Assembly: GCA_035464115.1 (NCBI GenBank)
Contig: DATHSN010000235.1
Coordinates: forward strand, 1-6,645
Direction: 5' to 3'
Origin: DATHSN01 sp035464115
GTDB taxonomy: Bacteria; Actinomycetota; Acidimicrobiia; Acidimicrobiales; SKKL01
Length of the DNA stretch: 6,645 nt
Both the position numbers and the translations under genes were made by a program. This document shows positions 1 to 5,185 of this stretch, one piece after another; positions within the stretch are counted from its first letter, which is position 1, and every line of letters starts with the position of its first letter. Below the pieces are notes generated by a model that was given only the letters and a program-made list of their open reading frames with translations, made no database searches and was not told the origin of the DNA.

Positions 1-1
1 G

Positions 2-721
2 CCGTCGGCCCCCGACTCGTTCGTGCACCGCATCGGTCGGGTCGGGCGGGCCGGGCGCGAGGGCGTGGCCATCACGTTGGTGGAGCCCCGCGAGCGGCGC
101 CTGCTCGCCAACATCGAACGGGCCACCGGCCACCGCGTCGAGATGGGCGCGGTGCCGTCGGTGGCCGACCTGCGGGCCCGCCGCGTGGAGCGCACCCTCG
201 AGACGCTGCGCGCGTCCCTCGACGCCGACGACCTCGACGACGTGGCAGCCCTCGTCGACCGCCTCACCGAGGAGGTCGAGCTGCGCGACGTGGCGCTCGC
301 CGCCGTCCGCCTCGTGCACCTCGAGACGGGTGGCGAGGACGACGAGGACGAGATCCCCACCGTCACCTTGCACCCCGACCGCGAGCGCAGCGGCGGCCGC
401 CCGGGCCGCCCCACTCCGACACGAGACGGTCCGCCGGGGCGGGGTCAGCGACCGGTGTCGGCGGGGATGGCCAACGTCTACGTCGGGGTGGGCCGGGCCG
501 CGGGCGTGCGCCCGCAGGACCTGGTCGGGGCGATCACCGGCGAGACCGGCCTGAGCGGCAAGCAGATCGGCGCCATCACCCTCACCGAGCGCTTCGCCCT
601 GGTCGAGGTCCCCGCCGACGCGGTCGACCTCGTGATCGAGCGCATGCGCACCGCGACCATCCGGGGCCGCAAGGCCAACGTCCGCCGCGACCGCGACCAG
701 GGGCGCCCCCCGTCCCGCTGA
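2..721 (+). CDS. DEAD-box ATP-dependent RNA helicase, C-terminal part (5' end outside window)
   Basis: This is the C-terminal 239 codons of an RNA helicase that unwinds or remodels RNA in the cytoplasm using ATP. The frame is open from base 2, so the gene begins upstream. Visible residues 9-21 read HRIGRVGRAGREG, the motif VI of DEAD-box helicases whose arginines contact ATP. A helical segment follows, then an acidic patch (EDDEDE) and a Gly/Pro/Arg-rich linker at about residues 109-150. Residues 158-229 (VYVGVGRAAGV to KANVRR) resemble the DbpA/CsdA-type RNA-binding domain, which in that family guides the helicase to structured RNA such as rRNA. The tail is basic. The architecture fits the CsdA/DeaD group, linked to ribosome assembly and cold adaptation, but the core is missing, so no gene symbol is given. 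The TGA stop lies inside the first copy of a 17-bp repeat. Confidence 0.93.
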   Translation, partial: PSAPDSFVHRIGRVGRAGREGVAITLVEPRERRLLANIERATGHRVEMGAVPSVADLRARRVERTLETLRASLDADDLDDVAALVDRLTEEVELRDVALAAVRLVHLETGGEDDEDEIPTVTLHPDRERSGGRPGRPTPTRDGPPGRGQRPVSAGMANVYVGVGRAAGVRPQDLVGAITGETGLSGKQIGAITLTERFALVEVPADAVDLVIERMRTATIRGRKANVRRDRDQGRPPSR

Positions 722-786
722 GACCCGCCCCCCGATGAGACCCACCCCCCGATGAGACACTCCCCCCGATGAGACACCGTGTCTCG
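719..786. repeat. Four tandem 17-bp direct repeats
   Basis: Four head-to-tail units start at 719, 736, 753 and 770, exactly 17 bp apart. Units 1-3 read TGAGACCCGCCCCCCGA, TGAGACCCACCCCCCGA and TGAGACACTCCCCCCGA. Unit 4 keeps TGAGACAC but then turns into the right arm of a palindrome (TGAGACACCGTGTCTCG). The first TGA is the helicase stop codon. The units become progressively more like the operator half-site towards tetR. They could be weak accessory half-sites for the TetR protein or simply a slippage expansion; sequence alone cannot decide. Confidence 0.85.
771..785. promoter_or_regulatory. Probable TetR operator (perfect 15-bp palindrome)
   Basis: GAGACAC-C-GTGTCTC is a perfect 7-bp inverted repeat around one central base, 21 bp before the tetR start codon. 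TetR-family dimers typically bind short palindromes of about this size next to their own gene. It coincides with the proposed -35 element, so bound repressor would block RNA polymerase. Inferred, not shown: that the neighbouring TetR protein is the one that binds. Confidence 0.72.
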
Positions 787-807
787 CGGCAGGTAACGTC
801 GGTCACA
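771..807 (+). promoter_or_regulatory. Probable promoter of the tetR-P450 operon, leaderless
   Basis: A -35-like GAGACA (771-776, four of six matches to TTGACA) lies 17 bp from TAACGT (794-799), which fits the actinobacterial -10 pattern TANNNT. Seven bases later comes the A of the tetR ATG at 807, the expected transcription start. No Shine-Dalgarno sequence lies in the 13 bases before the ATG. The mRNA is therefore likely leaderless, a common arrangement in actinobacteria. Confidence 0.6.
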
Positions 808-1445
808 TGAGCCGGGAGGGGGCCCGCAGCACCGCCACGCGCCGACGCCTGCGCGACGCGGCCATCGAGCTCGTGGTCGAGCGCGGCTACCAGGCGGTCA
901 CCGTCGAGGAGATCGCCGAGCGCGCCGGGGTCACCCGGGCCACCTTCTACCGCCACCACCGCGACAAGGACCGCCTCCTCGCCGACGCCGTCGACGAGAT
1001 CTCCGACACCGTGCTCGAGCGGGCCGCCGGGGCCACCACCCACCCCCTCGACCTCGACGGCATCCGGTTGCGCCTCTTGTTCGAGCACGCCCGCCACGAG
1101 CGCGAGCTGTTCCGGCTCATCCTGCGCGGCGAGGCCGACGGACTGCCCCTGCGCACCCTCACCGAGCGGGTGATCGACGTCGCCCGGGTCAGCCACGCGG
1201 CGCGGGTCGCCCGCACCGGCCACCAGCCCCGCGTCGACCCCGAGCTGCTGGCCCGGATGGCCGCCGGCGAGGTCCTCGCCGTGCTCGGCTGGTGGCTCGA
1301 GCTCGACCCCGCGCCCGACGCCACCACCGTCGTCGACCAGCTCCGGGCCACGTCGTCACGCGGCCGCATCTGGGCCGGTGGCGGCGACCCCGCGCACGTG
1401 CCCGTCACCGACCGGTCCGTCACCGATCTCGAGGAGCCCGCATGA
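807..1445 (+). CDS. TetR/AcrR-family transcriptional regulator
   Basis: This 212-residue protein has the usual size of a TetR-family repressor. Residues 11-58 form the DNA-binding domain. The helix-turn-helix is visible in ITVEEIAERA-like form as VTVEEIAERAGVTRATFYRHHRDKD (about 31-55), including the characteristic TFYRHH recognition-helix end followed by KDRLL. The rest is a helical ligand-binding and dimerisation domain that cannot be tied to a known ligand. The gene has no Shine-Dalgarno site and a promoter placed for a leaderless start, with a palindrome over the -35, so autorepression is likely. Its TGA overlaps the ATG of the next gene (ATGA at 1442-1445), which couples it to the P450 genes. 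Its natural ligand may be a substrate or product of those P450s; this is inference from position. The last 25 or so residues are an extended polar tail. Confidence 0.95.
   Translation: MSREGARSTATRRRLRDAAIELVVERGYQAVTVEEIAERAGVTRATFYRHHRDKDRLLADAVDEISDTVLERAAGATTHPLDLDGIRLRLLFEHARHERELFRLILRGEADGLPLRTLTERVIDVARVSHAARVARTGHQPRVDPELLARMAAGEVLAVLGWWLELDPAPDATTVVDQLRATSSRGRIWAGGGDPAHVPVTDRSVTDLEEPA
1431..1436 (+). promoter_or_regulatory. Ribosome binding site that fixes the first P450 start
   Basis: GAGGAG lies 5 bases before the ATG at 1442, inside the end of tetR. It supports this start over in-frame upstream starts, and it allows translational coupling through the ATGA overlap. Confidence 0.75.
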
Positions 1446-2656
1446 CCACCAACCCGCCGGTGACCGACTGGGCCACCGACTACGACATCTTCGACCCCGA
1501 CTTCGTGCGCGACCCCTACCCCACCTACGACGAGCTGCGCCAGGAGTGCCCGGTCGCCCACACCGACCGCTGGGGCGGCTCGTGGCTGCCCACCCGCTAC
1601 GAGGACGTGGTGGCCATCGCCCACGACGTCGACACCTTCTCGTCGCGCGAGATCCTGGTCACCCCGTCGCCCACCGCGGCCTACGCCGGCGCCAACCAGC
1701 AGGTGAAGGCCCCGCCGATCTCCTCGGACCCGCCCGAGCACCGGTGGGCGCGGCGGCTGATCCTGCCGGTCTTCGCCCCGGGCGCGGTCGCCAAGTACGA
1801 GCAGGGCACCCGCGATCTGTGCAACTCGCTGATCGACGGGTTCATCGCCGACGGTCGCGCCGACGCCGCCGCTGGCTACGCGCAGCAGATCCCGGTGCGG
1901 GTCATCGCCGCCATGCTCGGCGTGGGCACCGAGCGGGCCGACGAGTTCACGTCGTGGGTGCGTGGCGTGCTCGAGGTCGGCCTCACCGACCCCGAGGCCC
2001 GCATCGAGGCCCGCACCAACATCATCGGGTTCTTCCGTGAGCAGATCGCCGACCGGCGCGAGAACCCCCGCGACGACGACCTCATCACCGAGCTGCTCGC
2101 GGCCGAGGTCGACGGCGAGCCGGTGCCCGAGCACCACATCCTCGGCACCTGCAACCTCATGCTGGTGGCGGGTGTCGACACCACCTGGAGCGCCATCGGG
2201 TCGTCGATGTGGCACCTCGCCTCGCACCCCGACGACCGACGCCGGCTCGCCACCGAACCCGACCTGTGGCCCACCGCCATCGAGGAGCTCCTGCGGGCCT
2301 ACTCGCCGGTCACCATGGCGCGCATCGTCGACCACGACACCGAGTACGCCGGCTGCCCCATGCACGAAGGCGATCGGGTGCTCATGGCGTTCCCGGCCGC
2401 CAACCGCGACCCCGAGGTGTTCGAGAACCCCGACGACGTCATCCTCGACCGCCAGCACAACCGCCACGTCGCGTTCGGCTCGGGCATCCACCGCTGCGCC
2501 GGATCCAACCTCGCCCGCCTCGAGCTGCGCGTCGCCCTGCAGACCTGGCTCGACCGCATCCCCGAGTTCGAGCTCGAGGACCCCGACACCGTCACCTGGG
2601 CCGGCGGCCAGGTCCGCGGGCCCCGCAGCTGCATGGTCACGTTCCCCGCCGGCTGA
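1442..2656 (+). CDS. Cytochrome P450 (first of two paralogues)
   Basis: This soluble 404-residue bacterial class I P450 monooxygenase would insert one oxygen atom of O2 into an organic substrate using two electrons from a ferredoxin. All signature motifs are present: C-helix HRWAR (H100, R104; heme propionate contacts), I-helix AGVDTT (243-248, with the D246/T247 pair for oxygen activation), ELLR (282-285, the ExxR motif), and FGSGIHRCAG (345-354) with C352 as heme ligand. There is no signal or membrane segment. The start at 1442 is chosen because of the GAGGAG site, the ATGA overlap and the matching N-terminus (MTTNPPV.DW) of the second P450. The B-C loop (about 70-94) is six residues shorter than in the paralogue and differs completely. 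Substrate unknown; I could not assign a CYP family. Confidence 0.96.
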   Translation: MTTNPPVTDWATDYDIFDPDFVRDPYPTYDELRQECPVAHTDRWGGSWLPTRYEDVVAIAHDVDTFSSREILVTPSPTAAYAGANQQVKAPPISSDPPEHRWARRLILPVFAPGAVAKYEQGTRDLCNSLIDGFIADGRADAAAGYAQQIPVRVIAAMLGVGTERADEFTSWVRGVLEVGLTDPEARIEARTNIIGFFREQIADRRENPRDDDLITELLAAEVDGEPVPEHHILGTCNLMLVAGVDTTWSAIGSSMWHLASHPDDRRRLATEPDLWPTAIEELLRAYSPVTMARIVDHDTEYAGCPMHEGDRVLMAFPAANRDPEVFENPDDVILDRQHNRHVAFGSGIHRCAGSNLARLELRVALQTWLDRIPEFELEDPDTVTWAGGQVRGPRSCMVTFPAG

Positions 2657-2683
2657 CCCGACCCCCGACCCCTCGACCAACCC

Positions 2684-2690
2684 AGGAGAG
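2684..2690 (+). promoter_or_regulatory. Ribosome binding site of the ferredoxin gene
   Basis: AGGAGAG sits 4 bases before the ATG at 2695. It identifies the short reading frame as the real start; the same frame is open far upstream inside the P450 gene. Confidence 0.75.
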
Positions 2691-2694
2691 AACC

Positions 2695-2892
2695 ATGAAG
2701 GTCCGAGTCGACTCCGAGAAGTGCATGGGCCACCAGGCCTGCTCGATCGCCGCCCCCGAGGCGTTCGGCGCCGACGACTTCGGCGACGCCGTCGTGCTGC
2801 TCCCCGACGGCGAGGTGCCGCCCGAGCTCGAGCAGAAGGTGCTGCTGGCCCAAGCCAACTGTCCCGAAGAAGCGATCATCGTCGAGGCGTGA
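2695..2892 (+). CDS. Small [3Fe-4S]-type ferredoxin, P450 redox partner
   Basis: This 65-residue acidic iron-sulfur protein would carry electrons from a ferredoxin reductase to the adjacent P450s. The cluster ligands are C10 and C16 in CMGHQAC and C56 in the CP pair of QANCPEEAI. This is the C-x2-X-x2-C-xn-CP pattern of single-cluster actinobacterial P450 ferredoxins. The variable residue X is H13 instead of cysteine, which favours a [3Fe-4S] cluster, although some relatives with His also bind [4Fe-4S]. The length of about 65 residues is normal for the family, and the protein begins MKVRVDSEKCMGHQAC, a very typical N-terminus. It sits between two P450 genes with gaps of 38 and 31 nt, so it probably serves both. 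No ferredoxin reductase gene is in the window. Confidence 0.95.
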   Translation: MKVRVDSEKCMGHQACSIAAPEAFGADDFGDAVVLLPDGEVPPELEQKVLLAQANCPEEAIIVEA

Positions 2893-2912
2893 GCCACCGA
2901 CCCCTGAGCTGC

Positions 2913-2918
2913 GGAGAG
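2913..2918 (+). promoter_or_regulatory. Ribosome binding site of the second P450
   Basis: GGAGAG lies 5 bases before the ATG at 2924 and sets this start. Confidence 0.7.
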
Positions 2919-2923
2919 AGAGC

Positions 2924-4153
2924 ATGACGACGAATCCCCCGGTGGTCGACTGGACCACCGACTACGACATCTTCGACCAGGAGTTCATCAAGGAGCCCTG
3001 GAAGGTCTGGGACATGCTCCGCGAGGAGTGCCCCATCGCCCACACCGAGCGCTGGGGCGGCTCGTGGCTGCCCACCCGCTACGAGGACGTGGTGGCCTTC
3101 GCCAAGGACACCGACACCTTCTCGTCGCGCCAGCCGCTGGTCACCGGGCCCCAAGAGGTGAGCGACTACGAGCCCCAGCCCCAGGACGAGCTGTTCGCCA
3201 ACGTGTCGGCGCCCCCGATCACGTCCGACCCGCCCGACCACCAGTGGGCCCGGCGGCTGATCCTGCCGGTCTTCTCGCCGCAGGCCGTCGCCAAGTACGA
3301 GCAGGGCACCCGCGACCTGTGCAACTCGCTGATCGACGGCTTCATCGCCGACGGGCGCGCCGACGCGGCGCACGACTACGCCCAGCAGATCCCGGTGCGG
3401 GTCATCGCCACCATGCTCGGCGTGGGCACCGAGCGCTCCGACGAGTTCGTCGAGTGGGTGCGGGGCATGCTCGAGGTCGGCGCCACCGATCCCGAGGTGC
3501 GGGCCAACGCGTTCCGCAACATCGTGCTGTTCTTCGTCGACGAGGTCGCCGACCGGCGGGCCAACCCCCGCGACGACCTCATCTCCGAGATGCTCGAGTT
3601 CGAGGTCGACGGCGAGCCGGTGCCCGAGTCGCACATCCTCGGCACCTGCCTGCTCATGCTGGTGGCGGGCGTCGACACGACCTGGAGCGGCATCGGGTCG
3701 TCGATGTGGCACCTCGCCACCCACCCCGAGGACCGACGCCGCCTCGTCGCCGAGCCCGACCTGTGGCCCACCGCCATCGAGGAGCTCCTGCGGGCCTACT
3801 CGCCGGTCACCATGGCGCGGGTGGCCAACCACGACACCGAGTTCAAGGGCTGCCCGATCAAGGAGGGCGACCGGATCCTCATGGCGTTCCCGGCCGCCAA
3901 CCGCGACCCCGAGGTGTTCGAGAACCCCAACGACGTCATCCTCGACCGCCAGCACAACCGCCACGTCGCCTTCGGCTCGGGCATCCACCGCTGCGCCGGC
4001 TCCAACCTCGCCCGCCTCGAGCTCCGCGTCGCCCTGCAGACCTGGCTCGACCGCATCCCCGAGTTCGAGCTCGAGGACCCCGACACCGTCACCTGGGCCG
4101 GCGGCCAGGTCCGCGGCCCCCGCAGCTGCCCGGTGGTGTTCCCCGCCGGCTGA
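2924..4153 (+). CDS. Cytochrome P450 (second of two paralogues)
   Basis: A 409-residue soluble class I P450 monooxygenase and clear paralogue of the gene two positions upstream. Motifs: HQWAR in the C-helix (H106, R110), AGVDTT in the I-helix (248-253), ELLR (287-290) and FGSGIHRCAG (350-359) with heme-ligand C357. The last 92 residues differ from the paralogue at only four positions by eye, and I-helix and K-helix regions are nearly the same. By contrast residues 70-100, the B-C loop (substrate recognition site 1), cannot be aligned and are six residues longer and rich in Gln, Glu, Asp and Pro. The F-G region (about 172-215) also differs. The two enzymes may therefore oxidise different substrates, or successive positions of one, with the same ferredoxin. 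It is the last gene of the operon, followed by a strong hairpin. Substrate and CYP family are not determined. Confidence 0.96.
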   Translation: MTTNPPVVDWTTDYDIFDQEFIKEPWKVWDMLREECPIAHTERWGGSWLPTRYEDVVAFAKDTDTFSSRQPLVTGPQEVSDYEPQPQDELFANVSAPPITSDPPDHQWARRLILPVFSPQAVAKYEQGTRDLCNSLIDGFIADGRADAAHDYAQQIPVRVIATMLGVGTERSDEFVEWVRGMLEVGATDPEVRANAFRNIVLFFVDEVADRRANPRDDLISEMLEFEVDGEPVPESHILGTCLLMLVAGVDTTWSGIGSSMWHLATHPEDRRRLVAEPDLWPTAIEELLRAYSPVTMARVANHDTEFKGCPIKEGDRILMAFPAANRDPEVFENPNDVILDRQHNRHVAFGSGIHRCAGSNLARLELRVALQTWLDRIPEFELEDPDTVTWAGGQVRGPRSCPVVFPAG

Positions 4154-4162
4154 GCTGGCTCC

Positions 4163-4192
4163 CGCCGGCTCGGGCTCGATCCCGAGCCGGCG
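4163..4192 (+). terminator. Probable terminator hairpin after the P450 operon
   Basis: A perfect 12-bp inverted repeat, CGCCGGCTCGGG and CCCGAGCCGGCG, encloses a 6-base loop (CTCGAT) and starts 10 bases after the stop of the second P450. There is no T-run after it. Hairpin terminators without a U-tract are often reported in high-GC actinobacteria. It could also protect the 3' end of the mRNA. Confidence 0.7.
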
Positions 4193-4240
4193 TGCGGGCG
4201 ATCCGGGTCCTCGGGCACTGGTGATCCCACGACGCAGCCG

Positions 4241-4262
4241 TAGCGTCCAGACCGACGGGAGG
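4241..4262 (+). promoter_or_regulatory. Possible -10 element and ribosome binding site of the lipoprotein gene
   Basis: TAGCGT (4241-4246) matches TANNNT, which is rare in such GC-rich DNA. It would start transcription near 4253. The -35 region (about 4218-4223, CTGGTG) is a poor match. GGGAGG at 4257-4262 lies 6 bases before the GTG at 4269 and decides that start. Confidence 0.5.
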
Positions 4263-4268
4263 TGCGCC

Positions 4269-4907
4269 GTGGCCCGGCTCGGTCGGTTGGTGCTCGTGGT
4301 GGTCGCGGTGGTGCTGATCCCCCTCGCCGGGTGTGGTGACGGCGACGACGACGAGGTGGGCGCCGCGACCACGGCCGGCGTGGCGGCGACGGCCACCACG
4401 GAGGTCGCGACCACGAGCGCGCCCGAGACCACGAGCGCGCCCGAGACCACCGCCGCGCCGACCACGACAGCGGCGACCACCACGACCACCACGACAGCCG
4501 TGGTCCTCGGCGACGAGGTGACCTTCTCCGCCGACGGCGTCGGCGGCTCGGGCTGCGCGCCCGGCCCGGGTCCGCTCCCCGACGGCTGGTGGTTCGGGTT
4601 CCCCGACGTCCCGGTGGGTGACGATGTCGTGTCGTTCGACCTCGCCTGCTTCCTCACTGGGCCGGCCGCCGAGGCCGAGGCTGCAGCGGCCGGCGGCGAG
4701 GTCGAGAACGGCTACTGGATCATCAACGACGTGACCCAGCGGCGCGACGTGCCGATCGCCCCCGACGCCGAACGGCGCTGCGTCGGCGCCGTCATCCCCG
4801 AGACCGGCCCGTGCGTCGCGCCCGGTCAGCTGGGCGAGATCTTCCCCGTGTGGCTGCGGGTGCAGGGCGGCGAGGCCGACCTCCTGGTGGAGCAGTTCCT
4901 GCCGTAG
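4269..4907 (+). CDS. Secreted lipoprotein with Thr/Ala/Pro-rich linker, function unknown
   Basis: I do not recognise the family. The 212-residue product starts at a GTG with a good ribosome binding site; an in-frame GTG 48 bases upstream would place extra charged residues before the signal and has no such site. Residues 1-21 are a signal peptide (MARLGR followed by a hydrophobic run). The lipobox L19-A20-G21-C22 predicts lipid attachment at C22 and anchoring on the outer face of the cytoplasmic membrane. An acidic patch (DGDDDE) and a low-complexity Thr/Ala/Pro linker (33-78) follow. The globular part (about 80-212) holds four cysteines (96, 127, 171, 182) that could form two disulfides, and ends in a stretch rich in hydrophobic and aromatic residues (FPVWLRVQGG...LVEQFLP). 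It has its own likely promoter after the P450 terminator, so it is probably not part of that operon. Confidence 0.82.
   Translation: MARLGRLVLVVVAVVLIPLAGCGDGDDDEVGAATTAGVAATATTEVATTSAPETTSAPETTAAPTTTAATTTTTTTAVVLGDEVTFSADGVGGSGCAPGPGPLPDGWWFGFPDVPVGDDVVSFDLACFLTGPAAEAEAAAAGGEVENGYWIINDVTQRRDVPIAPDAERRCVGAVIPETGPCVAPGQLGEIFPVWLRVQGGEADLLVEQFLP
4409..4450 (+). repeat. 18-bp tandem repeat in the lipoprotein linker
   Basis: Two identical units GACCACGAGCGCGCCCGA (4409-4426 and 4427-4444) and the start of a third encode repeated TTSAPE. In-frame units like this change linker length without breaking the gene. Confidence 0.8.
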
Positions 4908-4922
4908 TGAGGTCGGCGGTTG

Positions 4923-4940
4923 CCCGCCGGCCCGGGCGGG
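4923..4940 (+). terminator. Possible weak terminator after the lipoprotein gene
   Basis: CCCGCC and GGCGGG form a 6-bp GC-only stem with a 6-base loop, 15 bases after the lipoprotein stop. There is no T-run. In DNA this rich in GC such short hairpins occur by chance, so support is weak. Confidence 0.35.
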
Positions 4941-4952
4941 TACGACCGGACC

Positions 4953-5144
4953 ATGCCCAAGGACCGTGACCAGATGACGCCCGACGACCCCGAGGACTGG
5001 AGCGAGCTGCAGACCCACCGGGGTCAGGGCACCGGGGGCACGGGCTACGACCGGCTCGCCGGTGAGGAGGCGCCGCCCCCGCTCCACGACGACGACCCGG
5101 CCGCCGAGACCATCCCCGAGCCGCTCCCCCACGACGAGACCTGA
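4953..5144 (+). CDS. Small acidic hydrophilic protein, function unknown
   Basis: I do not recognise this 63-residue protein. It begins MPKDRDQMTPDDPEDWSELQ and is rich in Asp, Glu and Pro, with a Gly-rich centre (GQGTGGTGYDRLAGEE) and no hydrophobic segment, so it is probably cytoplasmic and perhaps disordered. Its codons are almost always G or C at the third position, as in neighbouring genes, which supports real coding. The ATG at 4953 is preferred to an in-frame TTG at 4920 because the latter would begin inside a hairpin and add a Gly/Pro stretch. No clear ribosome binding site is seen; TACGAC (4941-4946) lies 7 bases before the ATG and could be a -10 for a leaderless message, though it lacks the final T. 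It is 41 bases before the next gene. Confidence 0.6.
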   Translation: MPKDRDQMTPDDPEDWSELQTHRGQGTGGTGYDRLAGEEAPPPLHDDDPAAETIPEPLPHDET

Positions 5145-5185
5145 CCCCGAGCGGTGCCGGCCGCGCTGCGGCAGACTTCGCGCTC

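Noticed and set aside
719..786. CRISPR array or recombinase attachment site
   Set aside because: Units are 17 bp and directly adjacent, so there are no spacers. No integrase, transposase or tRNA gene is nearby.
1292..1441. Upstream in-frame extension of the first P450 by 50 codons
   Set aside because: The extension is an Arg/His-rich out-of-frame reading of tetR, with no ribosome binding site. The start at 1442 has GAGGAG and matches the N-terminus of the paralogue.
947..2680. Long antisense open frame of 577 codons opposite tetR and the first P450
   Set aside because: Its product is a low-complexity Gly/Val/Arg/Asp sequence without motifs. Very high third-position GC on the sense strand removes stops from this antisense frame. 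The sense strand carries complete P450 motifs.
4221..4268. Upstream GTG start for the lipoprotein gene
   Set aside because: It would precede the probable -10 element, and the GTG at 4269 has GGGAGG at the right distance and gives a normal signal peptide.
2876..4657. Long antisense open frame of 593 codons opposite the second P450 and the lipoprotein
   Set aside because: It is the same artefact of GC-rich codon use; its sequence closely mirrors the antisense frame opposite the first P450 because the sense genes are paralogues.
5160..5172. Small hairpin GCCGC-GCT-GCGGC as a terminator of the small acidic gene
   Set aside because: The stem is only 5 bp with a 3-base loop and no T-run, which is expected by chance at this GC content.
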